NCBI GenBank assembly: GCA_004376055.2
Contig: CP049016.1
Location: forward strand, 620,001-684,000
Origin: Nitrospirales bacterium LBB_01
GTDB lineage: Bacteria > Nitrospirota > Thermodesulfovibrionia > Thermodesulfovibrionales > Magnetobacteriaceae
Direction of reading: 5' to 3'
Length of the DNA: 64,000 nucleotides
Made by a program: the position numbers and the translations under genes. Under the pieces are notes generated by a model, which saw nothing but the letters and a program-made list of their open reading frames with translations, did not search any database and was not told where the DNA came from. Positions 42,880-53,233 of the stretch are shown one piece after another. Every line of letters starts with the position of its first letter. Position 1 is the first letter of the stretch.

Positions 42880-45027
42880 ATGAAAGTAAAAATGTCGTTA
42901 AAAATGAAGCTGTTTGCGCTCTTTATACTTATTGGAATGATACCGTTTACTGTAGTTGCCATGTACTCATACTCAAAAACAAGGGACAGATTTGTTCAAA
43001 AGACCCTTGACAAACTGGTTGGAATGAGGGAGCTAAAGAAGGCCCAGGTTGAGCAGTATTTTAATAGAATAATCACTCAGGTCTCTACACTTAGCGAAAG
43101 CAGAATGACGATTGATGCTATGAGGGAATTTTCAAGCGCTTTTTACCAGGTTGAAAAGGAATCGGGAGCAAGGTACGATTCCAACCAAAAGCACAATGAT
43201 GACCAGCTGATGGTAAGATATCAGGCTCAAAAGGACAGTATTCCCAATCTGCCAGACAATATTATATCGTCATGGTGGCCTCAAAAGAAGACTGTTAAAA
43301 TTCTCCAGTATGATTACATTGCAGGTAACCCATATCCCATAGGAGGCAAGGAAAAACTTGACTTTGCTGCTAATGATGATACATATAATGCCGTACATAA
43401 AAAATATCACAAGATACTTCGAAATTACTCTAAGAAATTCGGCTACTATGACATGTTTTTGATAGATACTGAAGGTAACATTATCTATACTGTGGAAAAG
43501 GAACTGGATTTTGCTACTAATCTGATAAACGGACCCTACAGCGATTCAAATCTTGCCAAAGCTTTTGACGCTGCTCTCAAATCTAAGGAAAAGGGATTTA
43601 CTAAAATCGTGGATTATGACCCTTATGTGCCGTCAAAAAATGCCCCAGCAGGTTTCATTGCCGCCCCCATATTTGATGGCGATAAGAAAATAGGAGTCAT
43701 TGCTTTCCAATTGCCATTAGACAGGATAAACGACATAATGACAAGCAATAAAGACTGGAAAGGCGTTGGTCAGGGTAGTACGGGAGAGTGTTATATAGTT
43801 GGTGATGACTTTCATATGAAAACAGACTCAAGGCTTTTAATAGAGTCAAAAGACACTTTTATCAATGCTCTTCAAAAACTTGGTACTGATAAAATAGTTA
43901 TAGATGAGATAAAAAGGCATAACACCACAATCGAAATTCTTCAGATAAAAATCCCTGACGTGAAAGAGTCACTAAGCGGCATTACAGACAGCCATATTGG
44001 AGCTCTAAGCTATCTGAATATTCCAGTTCTCATAGCACATGCACCGCTTAATATAAAAGACATGAAGTGGGTAATAATTGTAGAAGAGGCGGAAAGTCAG
44101 GCGTTAATAACATCTCATGAGATCAAAAAAGTTATGTGGATTTTGGGGTTAATCACGGCTATTTGCGTTTTGGCTGCAAGCTACTTTATAAGCCGTGCGT
44201 TAAGTGTCCCTCTAAACAGAGGGATAACTTCTATTTCGTCCTCTACTACTGAAATCTCAAGCACTGTAGAGCAGCACGAAAGAACGGCAGCCCAGCAGGC
44301 CTCCGCAGTAAATGAAACCACCACCACGATGGATGAGCTGTCGGCATCATTTAAGCAATCCGCCGAACAGGCACGGACTGCTTCAGACGGGGCAGGGCAG
44401 GTGCTGGTTATGGTAAATGACGGAGTGGTCAACATAACGGAAATGCTTCACGGAATGACTGTGTTAAAAGAGCGCGTTGAGGCTACGGCATCAAGAATTC
44501 TCCAACTGAGCGAAAAAACCACCCGCATTGAAAGCATAGCAGGAGTGGTGTCGGACTTTGCTAATGAAACCAAGATGCTTGCGATGAACGCTGCAGTTGA
44601 GGCAGTGAGAGCCGGTGAGCACGGAAAAGGATTTTCGGTTGTCGCTATGGAGATACGAAAACTAGCTGAACAGAGTAAGAAATCGGCAGAAGAAATCAGC
44701 GATGTGGTAGCTGAGATTCAAAAAGCCACAAATTCAACTGTCATGGTAACTGAGGAAAGCACAAAGACTGTGGATAAAGAAATGGAGCTAGCGGAAAACA
44801 CCGCAGAAACATTTAACAAACTTACTACCGTTATAAGAGGCTCTGCCGAAAACATTCAGCAAATATTTCTGAACATTCAACAGCAATCCGCCGCAATTTC
44901 ACAGGTGGTGGATGCTATGAGCTCAATAAATAGAGGCGTCAAGGAAACATCAGCCGGAATCACTCAGACAAAACAGGGCATCAGAAACCTTAACGAGGTG
45001 GCGAAAGAACTAAAGGAGATGGTTTAA
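42880..45027 (+). CDS. Methyl-accepting chemotaxis protein lacking a normal HAMP
   Basis: 715 residues. Transmembrane helix 1 (about 11-30) and a large periplasmic double-Cache-like domain (about 35-405) precede helix 2 (VMWILGLITAICVLAASYFI, about 412-431). The cytoplasmic signalling coiled coil has the hairpin ETKMLAMNAAVEAVRAGEHGKGFSVVA, split here as two halves of the conserved tip. After helix 2 only SRALSVPLNRGI remains before the coiled coil starts, so the usual about 50-residue HAMP is missing or very short. TAGGAGGAAC precedes the ATG. It is WspA-like by operon position. Confidence 0.92.
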   Translation: MKVKMSLKMKLFALFILIGMIPFTVVAMYSYSKTRDRFVQKTLDKLVGMRELKKAQVEQYFNRIITQVSTLSESRMTIDAMREFSSAFYQVEKESGARYDSNQKHNDDQLMVRYQAQKDSIPNLPDNIISSWWPQKKTVKILQYDYIAGNPYPIGGKEKLDFAANDDTYNAVHKKYHKILRNYSKKFGYYDMFLIDTEGNIIYTVEKELDFATNLINGPYSDSNLAKAFDAALKSKEKGFTKIVDYDPYVPSKNAPAGFIAAPIFDGDKKIGVIAFQLPLDRINDIMTSNKDWKGVGQGSTGECYIVGDDFHMKTDSRLLIESKDTFINALQKLGTDKIVIDEIKRHNTTIEILQIKIPDVKESLSGITDSHIGALSYLNIPVLIAHAPLNIKDMKWVIIVEEAESQALITSHEIKKVMWILGLITAICVLAASYFISRALSVPLNRGITSISSSTTEISSTVEQHERTAAQQASAVNETTTTMDELSASFKQSAEQARTASDGAGQVLVMVNDGVVNITEMLHGMTVLKERVEATASRILQLSEKTTRIESIAGVVSDFANETKMLAMNAAVEAVRAGEHGKGFSVVAMEIRKLAEQSKKSAEEISDVVAEIQKATNSTVMVTEESTKTVDKEMELAENTAETFNKLTTVIRGSAENIQQIFLNIQQQSAAISQVVDAMSSINRGVKETSAGITQTKQGIRNLNEVAKELKEMV

Positions 45028-45123
45028 GGGGATGGGAGTTGTTAAAGATGGGGAGTTCTAAATGATTTCAAGCCCAGAATCTCCCACAATATATCCTTGT
45101 AATGATGGAATATTCTCTGTTTT

Positions 45124-45205
45124 GTCATTCCTGCGGAGGCAGGAATCCAGGTACCTTAACAGAAGTGTTAAAAGGACTGGATGCCGTATCAAGTACGGCA
45201 TGACA
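45124..45205. repeat. Rearranged copy of the GGATTCC palindromic repeat
   Basis: One hairpin, GTCATTCCTGCGGAGGCAGG to ATCCAG, is followed 26 bases later by CTGGATGCCGTA-TCAAG-TACGGCATGAC. The arms are in the opposite relative order from the other copies, and the second stem has paired substitutions. It lies between mcp and cheA; an in-frame ATG inside it (45181) is not the cheA start. Confidence 0.8.
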
Positions 45206-45219
45206 AATTAAGGGCAATC

Positions 45220-47595
45220 ATGATAGAAGATGCTGAACTAAGAGATATATTTAAGGCTGAAACAGAGGAGCATTTGCAAAAGCTTGAGGATGGGCTAGTC
45301 CAGTTTGAGCAGGCTCCCGATACGCCGGGACTTCTTGAGGAACTCTTTAGAGAATCGCACTCCCTGAAAGGCTCGGCAAGACTAATGGGCGTTGACAAGA
45401 TAGAGCTTGTCAGTCACACACTTGAGGATATGCTGGTTAAGGCCAAGCGCGGAACGACAAAGCTCTCCACCGTCTCCGTAAACAGTATCTATAAGTGTCT
45501 TGACGTTATAAAAGCACTGCTCCATGAGGCTTTAACCGGAGAGACAGCCAATATAAATATTATACATGTGATAGAGGAGCTAAAAGGTGAAAGGGCTTCT
45601 TCACCTCCACCTGTAAAACCAAATCCTGAACCGCCAAAAGCTCAAACACAGACTCCGTCGCCGGCAAAACCGGAATCTGCAGTCATAGAGCCGGTTATAC
45701 CCAAAAAAGAACCTGAAAAGGTATCACTTCAGGCAGAAGAAACACCGCCGCTTTCAATGCCGCAACCGGAAACCCAGCCCGATGATGACACCGAAGAGAC
45801 TGCAACCGGAACTACTGATGCCTCACTAAGTGACGGCGCTGTCCTTTGGCTTGAAGGCAGCGGAAAGCGCTCTATTGAAACCATACGAGTTGAGGCCGGA
45901 AAGCTTGACTCACTGATGGTTCATGTTGGTGAGCTTGTTGTAATAAAAAACCGCATAAACCAACGCATAAACGATATACAAGAGACGGTATCAATGTGGG
46001 AAAGCGTAGTACTGCCGGAACTTAGCGGCAGCTCTGACCTAAGCGTTCAGCAACTGGCGCATTTAGCAAATAACAGGGAGGTATTTTATAAACATCTGAA
46101 TAATCTAAAAAACTCCCTCTCAGAAGATGGCGCAAGGATTTCCTTTGTATCCCAACAGCTTGACCACGGAGCGCACGAACTCATGCTTATTCCCCTTTCT
46201 ACGGTGTTTAACCCGTTTAAGCGCATGGTCAGGGATTTGGCAAATGAAAAAGCAAAAGAGATAAACTTCTATGTAGAAGGCGGAGATACAACTGCAGAAA
46301 AACGAGTCCTTGAGGAAATCAAAGACCCCCTCATGCACATCCTGAGAAACGCCATAGACCATGCAATAGAGACCCCTGATGTACGCAAAGGACTTGGGAA
46401 AAAACAGTGCGGGCTGATTGTACTTAAGGCCTATAAAGAGAGCACAAACATCATTATCGAGGTGCTTGATGACGGACAAGGACTTGCTACGGAAAAAATA
46501 AAAGAAACCGCTATTAAAAATAAACTCGTCGGTCGTGATGTTATGGAGAAAATGACCACAGCAGAAATTCACAATTTTATTTTTACACCGGGATTTTCTA
46601 CAAATAAGATAGTTACGGATATTTCCGGCCGCGGCATAGGAATGGATGTTGTTAAGACCGCTTTGGAGAGGCTTAAAGGCAGTATCACGTTGGAATCTGT
46701 CCCCAACGAGGGATGTAAGATGACACTGCGCATACCTGTAAATATCTCATCTACCAGGGTGTTTCTGGTAATAGCACGTAACCGGACTTATGCTCTCCCC
46801 ATAGAGTTTGTTATGACCACATTTATGCTAAACCTCTCTGATGTTTATAACGTAGAGGGGCAAAAGACTTTTACGTTTATGGACAAACCAGTTTCAGTTT
46901 TATATATAACCGACATCCTTGAAATTACCGAACGTGCCGATTCCGGCAGAACCTTGAAAGCCGACTCATTGGCTCAAAAGCTTCCCTGTATAATGTTTAA
47001 GATTGAGGGGCAGGTGTTTGGCGTTTTAGTCGATGTGCTTGTGGATGAGCAGGAAATAGTGGTAAAATCCTATGGCGGAATATTAAAGCGGGTACGAAAC
47101 GTTTTAGGCTCAACGATACTGGGAAGCGGAGAGGTCTGTATGGTGCTTAATCCGCATGACATACTGAAAACGATAAAGAGCGGCGGCTATAGTTCTACAT
47201 CGCTTCAACAAGCGGAGGCGCTGTCCCAGCAGCACAGCATTTTAATGGCAGAAGACTCCATAACGACACGAACCCAGATGAAGCGCATACTGGAGGGCGC
47301 AGGGTATGAGGTCACAGCGTGTGTGGACGGTCTTGATGCTTTAAATAAGTTGAAAACCGCGGACTTTGACGCTGTGGTATCAGACGTTCAGATGCCTAAT
47401 ATGGATGGACTAACCTTGACGGAAAATATCAGAATGGATACGAAATACAGGGAGCTGCCCGTGATTTTAGTTACAACAATGTCCTCAGACGAGGACATGA
47501 AGCGGGGGATAGAGGTCGGAGCAAACGCCTACATCACAAAACCTGCATTTGACAAGCAGGTGTTTCTTGAAACGCTAAAAAGGCTTATTATATGA
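45220..47595 (+). CDS. Hybrid chemotaxis histidine kinase CheA with C-terminal receiver (WspE-like)
   Basis: 791 residues. P1/HPt carries ESHSLKGSARLMG (phospho-His 47), followed by a long Pro-rich linker. P3 and P4 (HATPase: ILRNAIDHAIETPD, DDGQGL, DISGRGIGMDVVKT) and the P5 CheW-like domain (about 510-640) follow. A receiver at about 668-790 has VVSDVQMPNMDG (Asp 722) and YITKPAF. No P2 domain is obvious. ATG 45220 was chosen because the upstream in-frame ATG lies inside a repeat; AAGGGC is a modest ribosome site. It overlaps cheB by four bases. The fused receiver is typical of Wsp/ACF kinases. Confidence 0.93.
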   Translation: MIEDAELRDIFKAETEEHLQKLEDGLVQFEQAPDTPGLLEELFRESHSLKGSARLMGVDKIELVSHTLEDMLVKAKRGTTKLSTVSVNSIYKCLDVIKALLHEALTGETANINIIHVIEELKGERASSPPPVKPNPEPPKAQTQTPSPAKPESAVIEPVIPKKEPEKVSLQAEETPPLSMPQPETQPDDDTEETATGTTDASLSDGAVLWLEGSGKRSIETIRVEAGKLDSLMVHVGELVVIKNRINQRINDIQETVSMWESVVLPELSGSSDLSVQQLAHLANNREVFYKHLNNLKNSLSEDGARISFVSQQLDHGAHELMLIPLSTVFNPFKRMVRDLANEKAKEINFYVEGGDTTAEKRVLEEIKDPLMHILRNAIDHAIETPDVRKGLGKKQCGLIVLKAYKESTNIIIEVLDDGQGLATEKIKETAIKNKLVGRDVMEKMTTAEIHNFIFTPGFSTNKIVTDISGRGIGMDVVKTALERLKGSITLESVPNEGCKMTLRIPVNISSTRVFLVIARNRTYALPIEFVMTTFMLNLSDVYNVEGQKTFTFMDKPVSVLYITDILEITERADSGRTLKADSLAQKLPCIMFKIEGQVFGVLVDVLVDEQEIVVKSYGGILKRVRNVLGSTILGSGEVCMVLNPHDILKTIKSGGYSSTSLQQAEALSQQHSILMAEDSITTRTQMKRILEGAGYEVTACVDGLDALNKLKTADFDAVVSDVQMPNMDGLTLTENIRMDTKYRELPVILVTTMSSDEDMKRGIEVGANAYITKPAFDKQVFLETLKRLII

Positions 47596-48695
47596 ATATT
47601 TTAAAAAAACGCATAAAAGTTCTCATAGTGGAGGACTCTCCTGTTGCGGTGCTGGCTCTTAAGCGAATGCTTGCAACGTCCGATGAGATAGAGGTAGTGG
47701 GCACAGCGAGGCACGGCAAAGAGGGGCTTGAGATGATTCCCAGACTTAACCCCGATGTAATATGCACAGACCTTCACATGCCTGTGATGGACGGACTTGA
47801 GTTTACCAAAGAAATAATGGCACGCCATCCGCTTCCAACATTAGTGGTGAGCGTCAGTGTGGGCGAAAGCCATACTCAGAATGTGTTTCAACTTCTTCAG
47901 GCTGGAGCTATAGACGTGTTTCCAAAGCCACAGGGTGCGCTGATTGATCAAACTGGTGAATTCTCAGCCGAGTTGGTAAGTAAGATAAAGGTGCTTTCCG
48001 GGGTCATTCCATTTAGTAAACAAAAAAGACAAAAGGCTGTTGCTGCCGGCGTGTTTCCTCCTGCACTACACCCTGCTAAAGCCGTTAGTGTTTCTTTAAC
48101 CAAAGATTTGAGAATGATTGTGATAGGCGCTTCAACCGGAGGCCCGCAGGCGCTTGAAGTTATACTTAAAGCGCTACCTCATGACTTTCCGCTGCCCATA
48201 GTGTGTGTACAGCATATAAGCGACGGCTTTCTTGAAAGTCTTGTCGAGTGGCTCGCTAAGGCCTGTAAGGTGAGGGTTGTGATTGTCAAAAACAACGAGT
48301 TGCCAATGCCCTCAACAGTTTATTTTGCCCCCGATCATAAGCACGTAACATTTAACAGTGAGGGCAGGTTTTTACTGACCGATGCTCCGCCGGTAGATGG
48401 TCACAGACCATCTGTCACAGTGACAATGGCATCCCTTGCCGAGCGTTACCAAAGAGGCGCTATGGCAGTGCTCTTAACCGGCATGGGACGCGACGGCGCT
48501 GACGGGATGCTTTCAGTTAGCAGGGTAGGGGGCACCACTATCGCTCAGGACAAAGACAGCAGTATTGTCTTTGGAATGCCAGAGCAGGCGATAAGGCTTG
48601 GGGCTGCCAAATATGTGCTTGATATTGGAGCTATTGCAAAAGTGCTGGTTGACTTTGCAAATAAAGAAAAGACCGTGAGTTTGACTAAGACCTGA
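47592..48695 (+). CDS. Protein-glutamate methylesterase/deamidase CheB (WspF-like)
   Basis: 367 residues. The N-terminal receiver (VLIVEDSPVAV, CTDLHMPVMDGLEF) is joined to a methylesterase domain with catalytic triad Ser in VIGASTGGPQAL, His in CVQHISDGFLES and Asp in TGMGRDGADGML. It removes methyl groups added by the CheR-type enzyme to reset the receptor. The cheA-cheB overlap of four bases points to translational coupling. There is one base between its stop and the next gene. Confidence 0.95.
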   Translation: MNILKKRIKVLIVEDSPVAVLALKRMLATSDEIEVVGTARHGKEGLEMIPRLNPDVICTDLHMPVMDGLEFTKEIMARHPLPTLVVSVSVGESHTQNVFQLLQAGAIDVFPKPQGALIDQTGEFSAELVSKIKVLSGVIPFSKQKRQKAVAAGVFPPALHPAKAVSVSLTKDLRMIVIGASTGGPQALEVILKALPHDFPLPIVCVQHISDGFLESLVEWLAKACKVRVVIVKNNELPMPSTVYFAPDHKHVTFNSEGRFLLTDAPPVDGHRPSVTVTMASLAERYQRGAMAVLLTGMGRDGADGMLSVSRVGGTTIAQDKDSSIVFGMPEQAIRLGAAKYVLDIGAIAKVLVDFANKEKTVSLTKT

Positions 48696-48696
48696 T

Positions 48697-51633
48697 ATGT
48701 CGCAATTAAATAAGACCAGATTGCTGATAGTAGAAGACAGCGCCATCCAGAGAGAGCTTCTCAAGCGCGTGCTCTTGCGTGCCGATTATGACGTTGTTGC
48801 TGCGGTGGATGGCGTAGATGGATTTGCAAAGGCAGAAAAACACAACCCCTCGTTAATCATAAGCGACATTTCAATGCCTAATATGGATGGCTACGAAATG
48901 TGCCAGAAGATAAAAAACACAGAGAGCTTATCAGCCATTCCTGTGATTTTACTGACAGCCCTTTCAGATGTCAGAGAAATCATACGCGGGCTTCAGTCTG
49001 AGGCCGACTACTACATTACAAAGCCTTATGATGAAAAGTACCTGCTCCTCTGTATAGAGTCGCTTCTTTCCGATGTAAACAAAGGGCAGGACGATGACCC
49101 TGAGGCTGGGCTTAAAATCAGTTTTCTCGGTGAGCATTATACGATAAAAACTCACCCCCGGCAAACCCTTAACCTGCTTCTTTCCACATACGAAAATGCC
49201 GTTCAAAAAAACACCGAGCTGATAAAGGCTCAGTTTGAGTTAAAAACCCTCAACGAGGAGCTTGAAAACAAGGTCAGAGAACGGACAAAGGAATTGCAGG
49301 CCTCTGAAGAGAGCTACAAGGTGCTTTTTGAAAACACTTTTAGCGGATTTTACAGATTTACTCCCGATGGCAAATTTCTTTCGATAAATCCGGCCTTTAC
49401 CTCGATGCTTGGCTATTCAAGTAAGGATGAGATGCTGACATTTTGTCAGGACCTCTCGTGTCAGTATTTTAAGCAGAAAGATTACGAAAAATTTATGGAG
49501 GCCTTAAGAAATAACACCTCTATGAAGGACTTCGTGTGTCATTTAAAAAAGAAAGACGGCAGTGAGTTAATAATAGAGCAAAACATTCGGGTGGTGAGAA
49601 GCGATGACGGAGAGCCTCAGTACTATGAGGGGTTCATTAACGATGTAACTGAGTGTAAGCGTGCTGAGGCACAGTTGATTAAGCTATCAAGTGCTATAAT
49701 ACAAAGCCCTGTGGCTGTGATAATAACCGATCTTGATGGTAAAATAGATTTTATCAATCCCAGATTTTGTGAAATGACAGGTTATAGCCGTCAAGAGGTA
49801 ACAGGGAAAAACCCGCGGTTTTTACAATCCGGTAAAACCCCTCCTGAGGTATATGCCGACCTCTGGGATACGATAAAATCTGGCGGCACATGGCAGGGTG
49901 AGCTGCTTAACAAAAGAAAAGACGGCAACTTCTACTGGAACAGTATCACGGTGTCTCCGATAAGGGATTCAGACGGCATTATCACGCATTATCTGTCAGT
50001 CAATGAGGATATATCAAATCGCAAAGAGGTGGAGGAGACCCTGAGAAAAGCTAAAGAGGCATCGGAGGTTGCAAATCGTGCCAAAAGCGAATTTTTGGCT
50101 AACATGAGCCACGAAATCCGCACCCCCATGAACGCCATTATTGGAATGTCCGGTCTGGTTCTTGACACCGAGCTGCAGCCAGAACAGAAGGATTACATAG
50201 AGATAGTGCTGAACTCAGCCAATTCTCTTTTAACAATTATAAACAGCATTCTGGATTTTTCAAAGATAGAATCCGGCAAACTTGAGCTTGAGGAGATAAG
50301 TTTTGATCTTCGTGAGTTGATGGAAAATATATCCGATCCGCTTTCTATTTCTGCCCACAAAAAAGGACTTGAACTTTCAAGCCATGTAAAACCCGGTGTG
50401 CCGCTTAAATTAATCGGCGACCCGGCACGTCTTGGGCAGATCATTATCAACCTTGTCGGAAATGCCCTGAAGTTTACCGAGACAGGTGAGATAATAATAG
50501 AGGTTGATACAGAGCCGGGTTATGACACCGGAAATTCGGTCATGATGCACTTTACCGTTACTGACACGGGAATTGGAATACCCTCCTCTAAGTTTAAATA
50601 TATATTTGAAAACTTCTCACAGGCTGACGGCTCAATGACAAGGAAATACGGCGGCACTGGGCTTGGGCTTGCCATATCAAAGCAGTTAGTGACACTGATG
50701 GGCGGCGAGATTTGGCTTCAGAGCACTGAGGGCAAGGGCAGCACTTTTCATTTCACGGCAAAGTTTTTCCATAGCGGAGTTAGCGAGTGTATAGGGCCGC
50801 TGTGTTTTAACAATATCAGAGTGCTGGTGTCTTGTAATTTCTCCACCAGCTGTAACTTAATCAGAGACATTTTAAGCTGTGCCGATAATGAAGTTACAGA
50901 GGCACAGGGACCGGATGAGACGTTTAAAAGACTGGAGGCCGCAAAGGCAGCCGGGCGGCCTTACGATATAGCTTTTGTTGATGTGCGGCTTGCTGGAGTA
51001 GGTGGGTTCAAAATGGCAGAGCATATAATAAAAACTCCTGAGGCTGCCTCATCGGTAGTAATGATGCTTAATTCCAATCAAAGAAGCGGCGATGTTGAAA
51101 GATGCAAGGAAATCGGCGCTTCTTCATATTTGATTAAACCGATAAAGTATAAAGAGGTCATAAAAACTATGACTGAGCTTGTGAGAAAGCCCTCTCTCGA
51201 CACTAATATTGTCACGGAGGTGCTAAAGACAGAGCCTGCTCCTGCTGCCATTTCAGCGCTTCGCATTCTCTTAGTTGACGACAACCTTACAAACCGTGTG
51301 GTGGCTAAAGGGATAATGAAAAAACACGGCTACAGTATAACTGAGGCGGAGGATGGTCAACAGGCGGTGAAAATTCTTAGTGAAGGACTATTTGATATAG
51401 TTTTAATGGACGTACAGATGCCTGTGATGGATGGTTTTGAAGCAACAAAAATAATAAAGTCAACAGATTCAACCCGGCATATACCGGTCATTGCAATGAC
51501 AGCACACGCTATGAAAGAAGACAGACAGCGATGTCTTGACGCCGGAATGGACGACTACATAACAAAACCAGTAAGAGCCGCAGAATTGAAAGAGGTCATA
51601 GAGCGGCATAATCCGCTAAAACGGCAAAGTTGA
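48697..51633 (+). CDS. REC-PAS-PAS hybrid histidine kinase with two terminal receivers
   Basis: 978 residues, soluble. An N-terminal receiver ([14 protein letters not shown], Asp about 54) is followed by a helical linker, PAS 1 (about 205-325), PAS 2 (about 327-450), HisKA with [14 protein letters not shown] (His 472) and HATPase ([23 protein letters not shown]). A receiver with a damaged acidic pair follows (about 705-825; SCNFSTS replaces D-D but AFVDVRL keeps the Asp). The final receiver is intact ([11 protein letters not shown], Asp 905). The leading receiver is a logical target for the adjacent CheA. It starts two bases after cheB, in the same operon. Confidence 0.9.
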   Translation: MSQLNKTRLLIVEDSAIQRELLKRVLLRADYDVVAAVDGVDGFAKAEKHNPSLIISDISMPNMDGYEMCQKIKNTESLSAIPVILLTALSDVREIIRGLQSEADYYITKPYDEKYLLLCIESLLSDVNKGQDDDPEAGLKISFLGEHYTIKTHPRQTLNLLLSTYENAVQKNTELIKAQFELKTLNEELENKVRERTKELQASEESYKVLFENTFSGFYRFTPDGKFLSINPAFTSMLGYSSKDEMLTFCQDLSCQYFKQKDYEKFMEALRNNTSMKDFVCHLKKKDGSELIIEQNIRVVRSDDGEPQYYEGFINDVTECKRAEAQLIKLSSAIIQSPVAVIITDLDGKIDFINPRFCEMTGYSRQEVTGKNPRFLQSGKTPPEVYADLWDTIKSGGTWQGELLNKRKDGNFYWNSITVSPIRDSDGIITHYLSVNEDISNRKEVEETLRKAKEASEVANRAKSEFLANMSHEIRTPMNAIIGMSGLVLDTELQPEQKDYIEIVLNSANSLLTIINSILDFSKIESGKLELEEISFDLRELMENISDPLSISAHKKGLELSSHVKPGVPLKLIGDPARLGQIIINLVGNALKFTETGEIIIEVDTEPGYDTGNSVMMHFTVTDTGIGIPSSKFKYIFENFSQADGSMTRKYGGTGLGLAISKQLVTLMGGEIWLQSTEGKGSTFHFTAKFFHSGVSECIGPLCFNNIRVLVSCNFSTSCNLIRDILSCADNEVTEAQGPDETFKRLEAAKAAGRPYDIAFVDVRLAGVGGFKMAEHIIKTPEAASSVVMMLNSNQRSGDVERCKEIGASSYLIKPIKYKEVIKTMTELVRKPSLDTNIVTEVLKTEPAPAAISALRILLVDDNLTNRVVAKGIMKKHGYSITEAEDGQQAVKILSEGLFDIVLMDVQMPVMDGFEATKIIKSTDSTRHIPVIAMTAHAMKEDRQRCLDAGMDDYITKPVRAAELKEVIERHNPLKRQS

Positions 51634-51678
51634 TAACAATAGTGTGGAACACACACAACTTAAATAAAGGGGCGCATT

Positions 51679-53013
51679 ATGACAGAACATGATAAAAAGG
51701 ACGGTATAGATGTCTTATTAGTAGAGGACAGTCTGAGTCAGGCAGTATTTCTTAAAAACCTGCTCGTCAGATACAGGTATAAAGTGAGGATAGCCAGAAA
51801 CGGGATGGAGGGTCTTGAATTCCTGAAAGAAAAGCCGTATCCTGACATAATAATCAGCGACGTACAGATGCCGATTATGGACGGCTATGAGATGTGTAAA
51901 ATTGTAAAAAACAACGACACCTTAAAAACTATCCCTGTGATACTGCTTACTCAGTTGTCGGCGGCAGAGGATATAATAAAGGGACTTGAGAGCGGTGCGG
52001 ATAACTTTATAATAAAGCCATACACGGAGGAATCTTTAATCGGCAGAATAGGCCAACTGATTAAATCATACAAGGCAGAGCAAAGCCCGTCTGCTCCCGC
52101 AACCGGCATTGAATTAACGATGAGCGGGAAAAACTATATACTGAATCCTGAGCGCCGCCAGATTTTAAATCTGCTTGTAACGACATACGAAAAGGTAATA
52201 GACCAAAATAAACTGCTGCTTGAAAAAGAGTACGAATTAACCAGGATGAACAACATATTAGAGCAGCGGGTGGAGGAGGAGACAAAGAAACGGCTGGAGC
52301 ATGAGCAGTTACTGGTTCACCGCTCTAAGATGGCTACAATGGGGGAAATGCTTGGAGTCATTGCCCATCAGTGGAAACAGCCTCTAAATTCTTTTGCACT
52401 TATGGTTCAGGATTTACAAGAGACTTTTACTGCTGGAGAGCTCAATCAGACCTTCATGGACAAGACCGTAGCGGACTCAATGAGCCAGATAGGATTTATG
52501 TCAAAAACGATAGACGATTTCAGAAAGTTTTTTATGCCGTCTAAAAAAGTGTCTGATTTTAACGTTGTTGATGCAGTAAATGAGGTTATACGGCTATTGT
52601 CATCACAGATAAAGGGTAGCAATATTGAGATAAAGGTTGAAAGCGCTGACAATGATAAACTTACGGTTAAGGGGTATCGCAATGAGTTTATGCACGTGAT
52701 TTTAAACTTAATATCCAACTCACGTGATGCTATTGTAGCACGTGGTAAGTCAGGTATTCGTACAATTTCAATAGTAATGAACACAGATGGCAACCGTGTG
52801 CTAACTGAGATTCAGGATACCGGAGGCGGGATATCGGAGGATATTCTTTCTAAAGTGTTTGACGCATATTTTACGACAAAAGGTGAGTCAGACGGCACTG
52901 GAATCGGACTTTACATATCAAAAATAATAATAGAAAATAACATGAGAGGAAAACTCACCGCAGAAAATAAAGGAGCCGGTGCAGTGTTTAGAATATCTAT
53001 TCCTCATTCGTAG
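51679..53013 (+). CDS. REC-headed histidine kinase
   Basis: 444 residues. A receiver domain (LLVEDSLSQAV, IIISDVQMPIMDGYEMC, FIIKPYTEES) is followed by a coiled-coil linker (about 165-215). HisKA has VIAHQWKQPLNSF (phospho-His 230), and the HATPase has NLISNSRDA, DTGGGISED and GTGIGLYISKII. AAAGGGG precedes the ATG. The receiver and linker resemble the front of the 978-residue kinase, which suggests a paralogous pair taking input from CheA. It is the last gene of the chemosensory operon; a palindromic element follows. Confidence 0.9.
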   Translation: MTEHDKKDGIDVLLVEDSLSQAVFLKNLLVRYRYKVRIARNGMEGLEFLKEKPYPDIIISDVQMPIMDGYEMCKIVKNNDTLKTIPVILLTQLSAAEDIIKGLESGADNFIIKPYTEESLIGRIGQLIKSYKAEQSPSAPATGIELTMSGKNYILNPERRQILNLLVTTYEKVIDQNKLLLEKEYELTRMNNILEQRVEEETKKRLEHEQLLVHRSKMATMGEMLGVIAHQWKQPLNSFALMVQDLQETFTAGELNQTFMDKTVADSMSQIGFMSKTIDDFRKFFMPSKKVSDFNVVDAVNEVIRLLSSQIKGSNIEIKVESADNDKLTVKGYRNEFMHVILNLISNSRDAIVARGKSGIRTISIVMNTDGNRVLTEIQDTGGGISEDILSKVFDAYFTTKGESDGTGIGLYISKIIIENNMRGKLTAENKGAGAVFRISIPHS

Positions 53014-53053
53014 GGGCAAATACCGAGTTTCGTTCAAAGACATAAATAAACAA

Positions 53054-53165
53054 CTGGATTCCTGCTTTCGCAGGAATGACAAGAAAATAAGGAATGCCAG
53101 AGAGAGGATGCCCTTTTTCACCGCCTTTCCTCCTTTGTCATTCCCGCCTACGAGCGGGAATCCAG
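53054..53165. repeat. MITE-like element, third copy (reverse orientation)
   Basis: The left hairpin CTGGATTCCTGCTTTCGCAG continues to GAATGAC. The right hairpin GTCATTCCCGCCTACGAGCG continues to AATCCAG. This is the reverse complement of the layout at 4758 and 30744, including the interior ACAAGAAAA-AAGGAATG stretch. It lies between two convergent transcription units and may help terminate both. The rest of 53014-53233 holds nothing else. Confidence 0.85.
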
Positions 53166-53233
53166 TCCTTTTTCTCCGCCATTATATTAACCTTTTTGAC
53201 AGCTACTTGGTATAAACATGCACATTACTATGA

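Noticed and set aside
45181-45219. Upstream in-frame ATG for CheA
   Set aside because: The added 13 residues are encoded by the palindromic repeat, and the family start fits ATG 45220.
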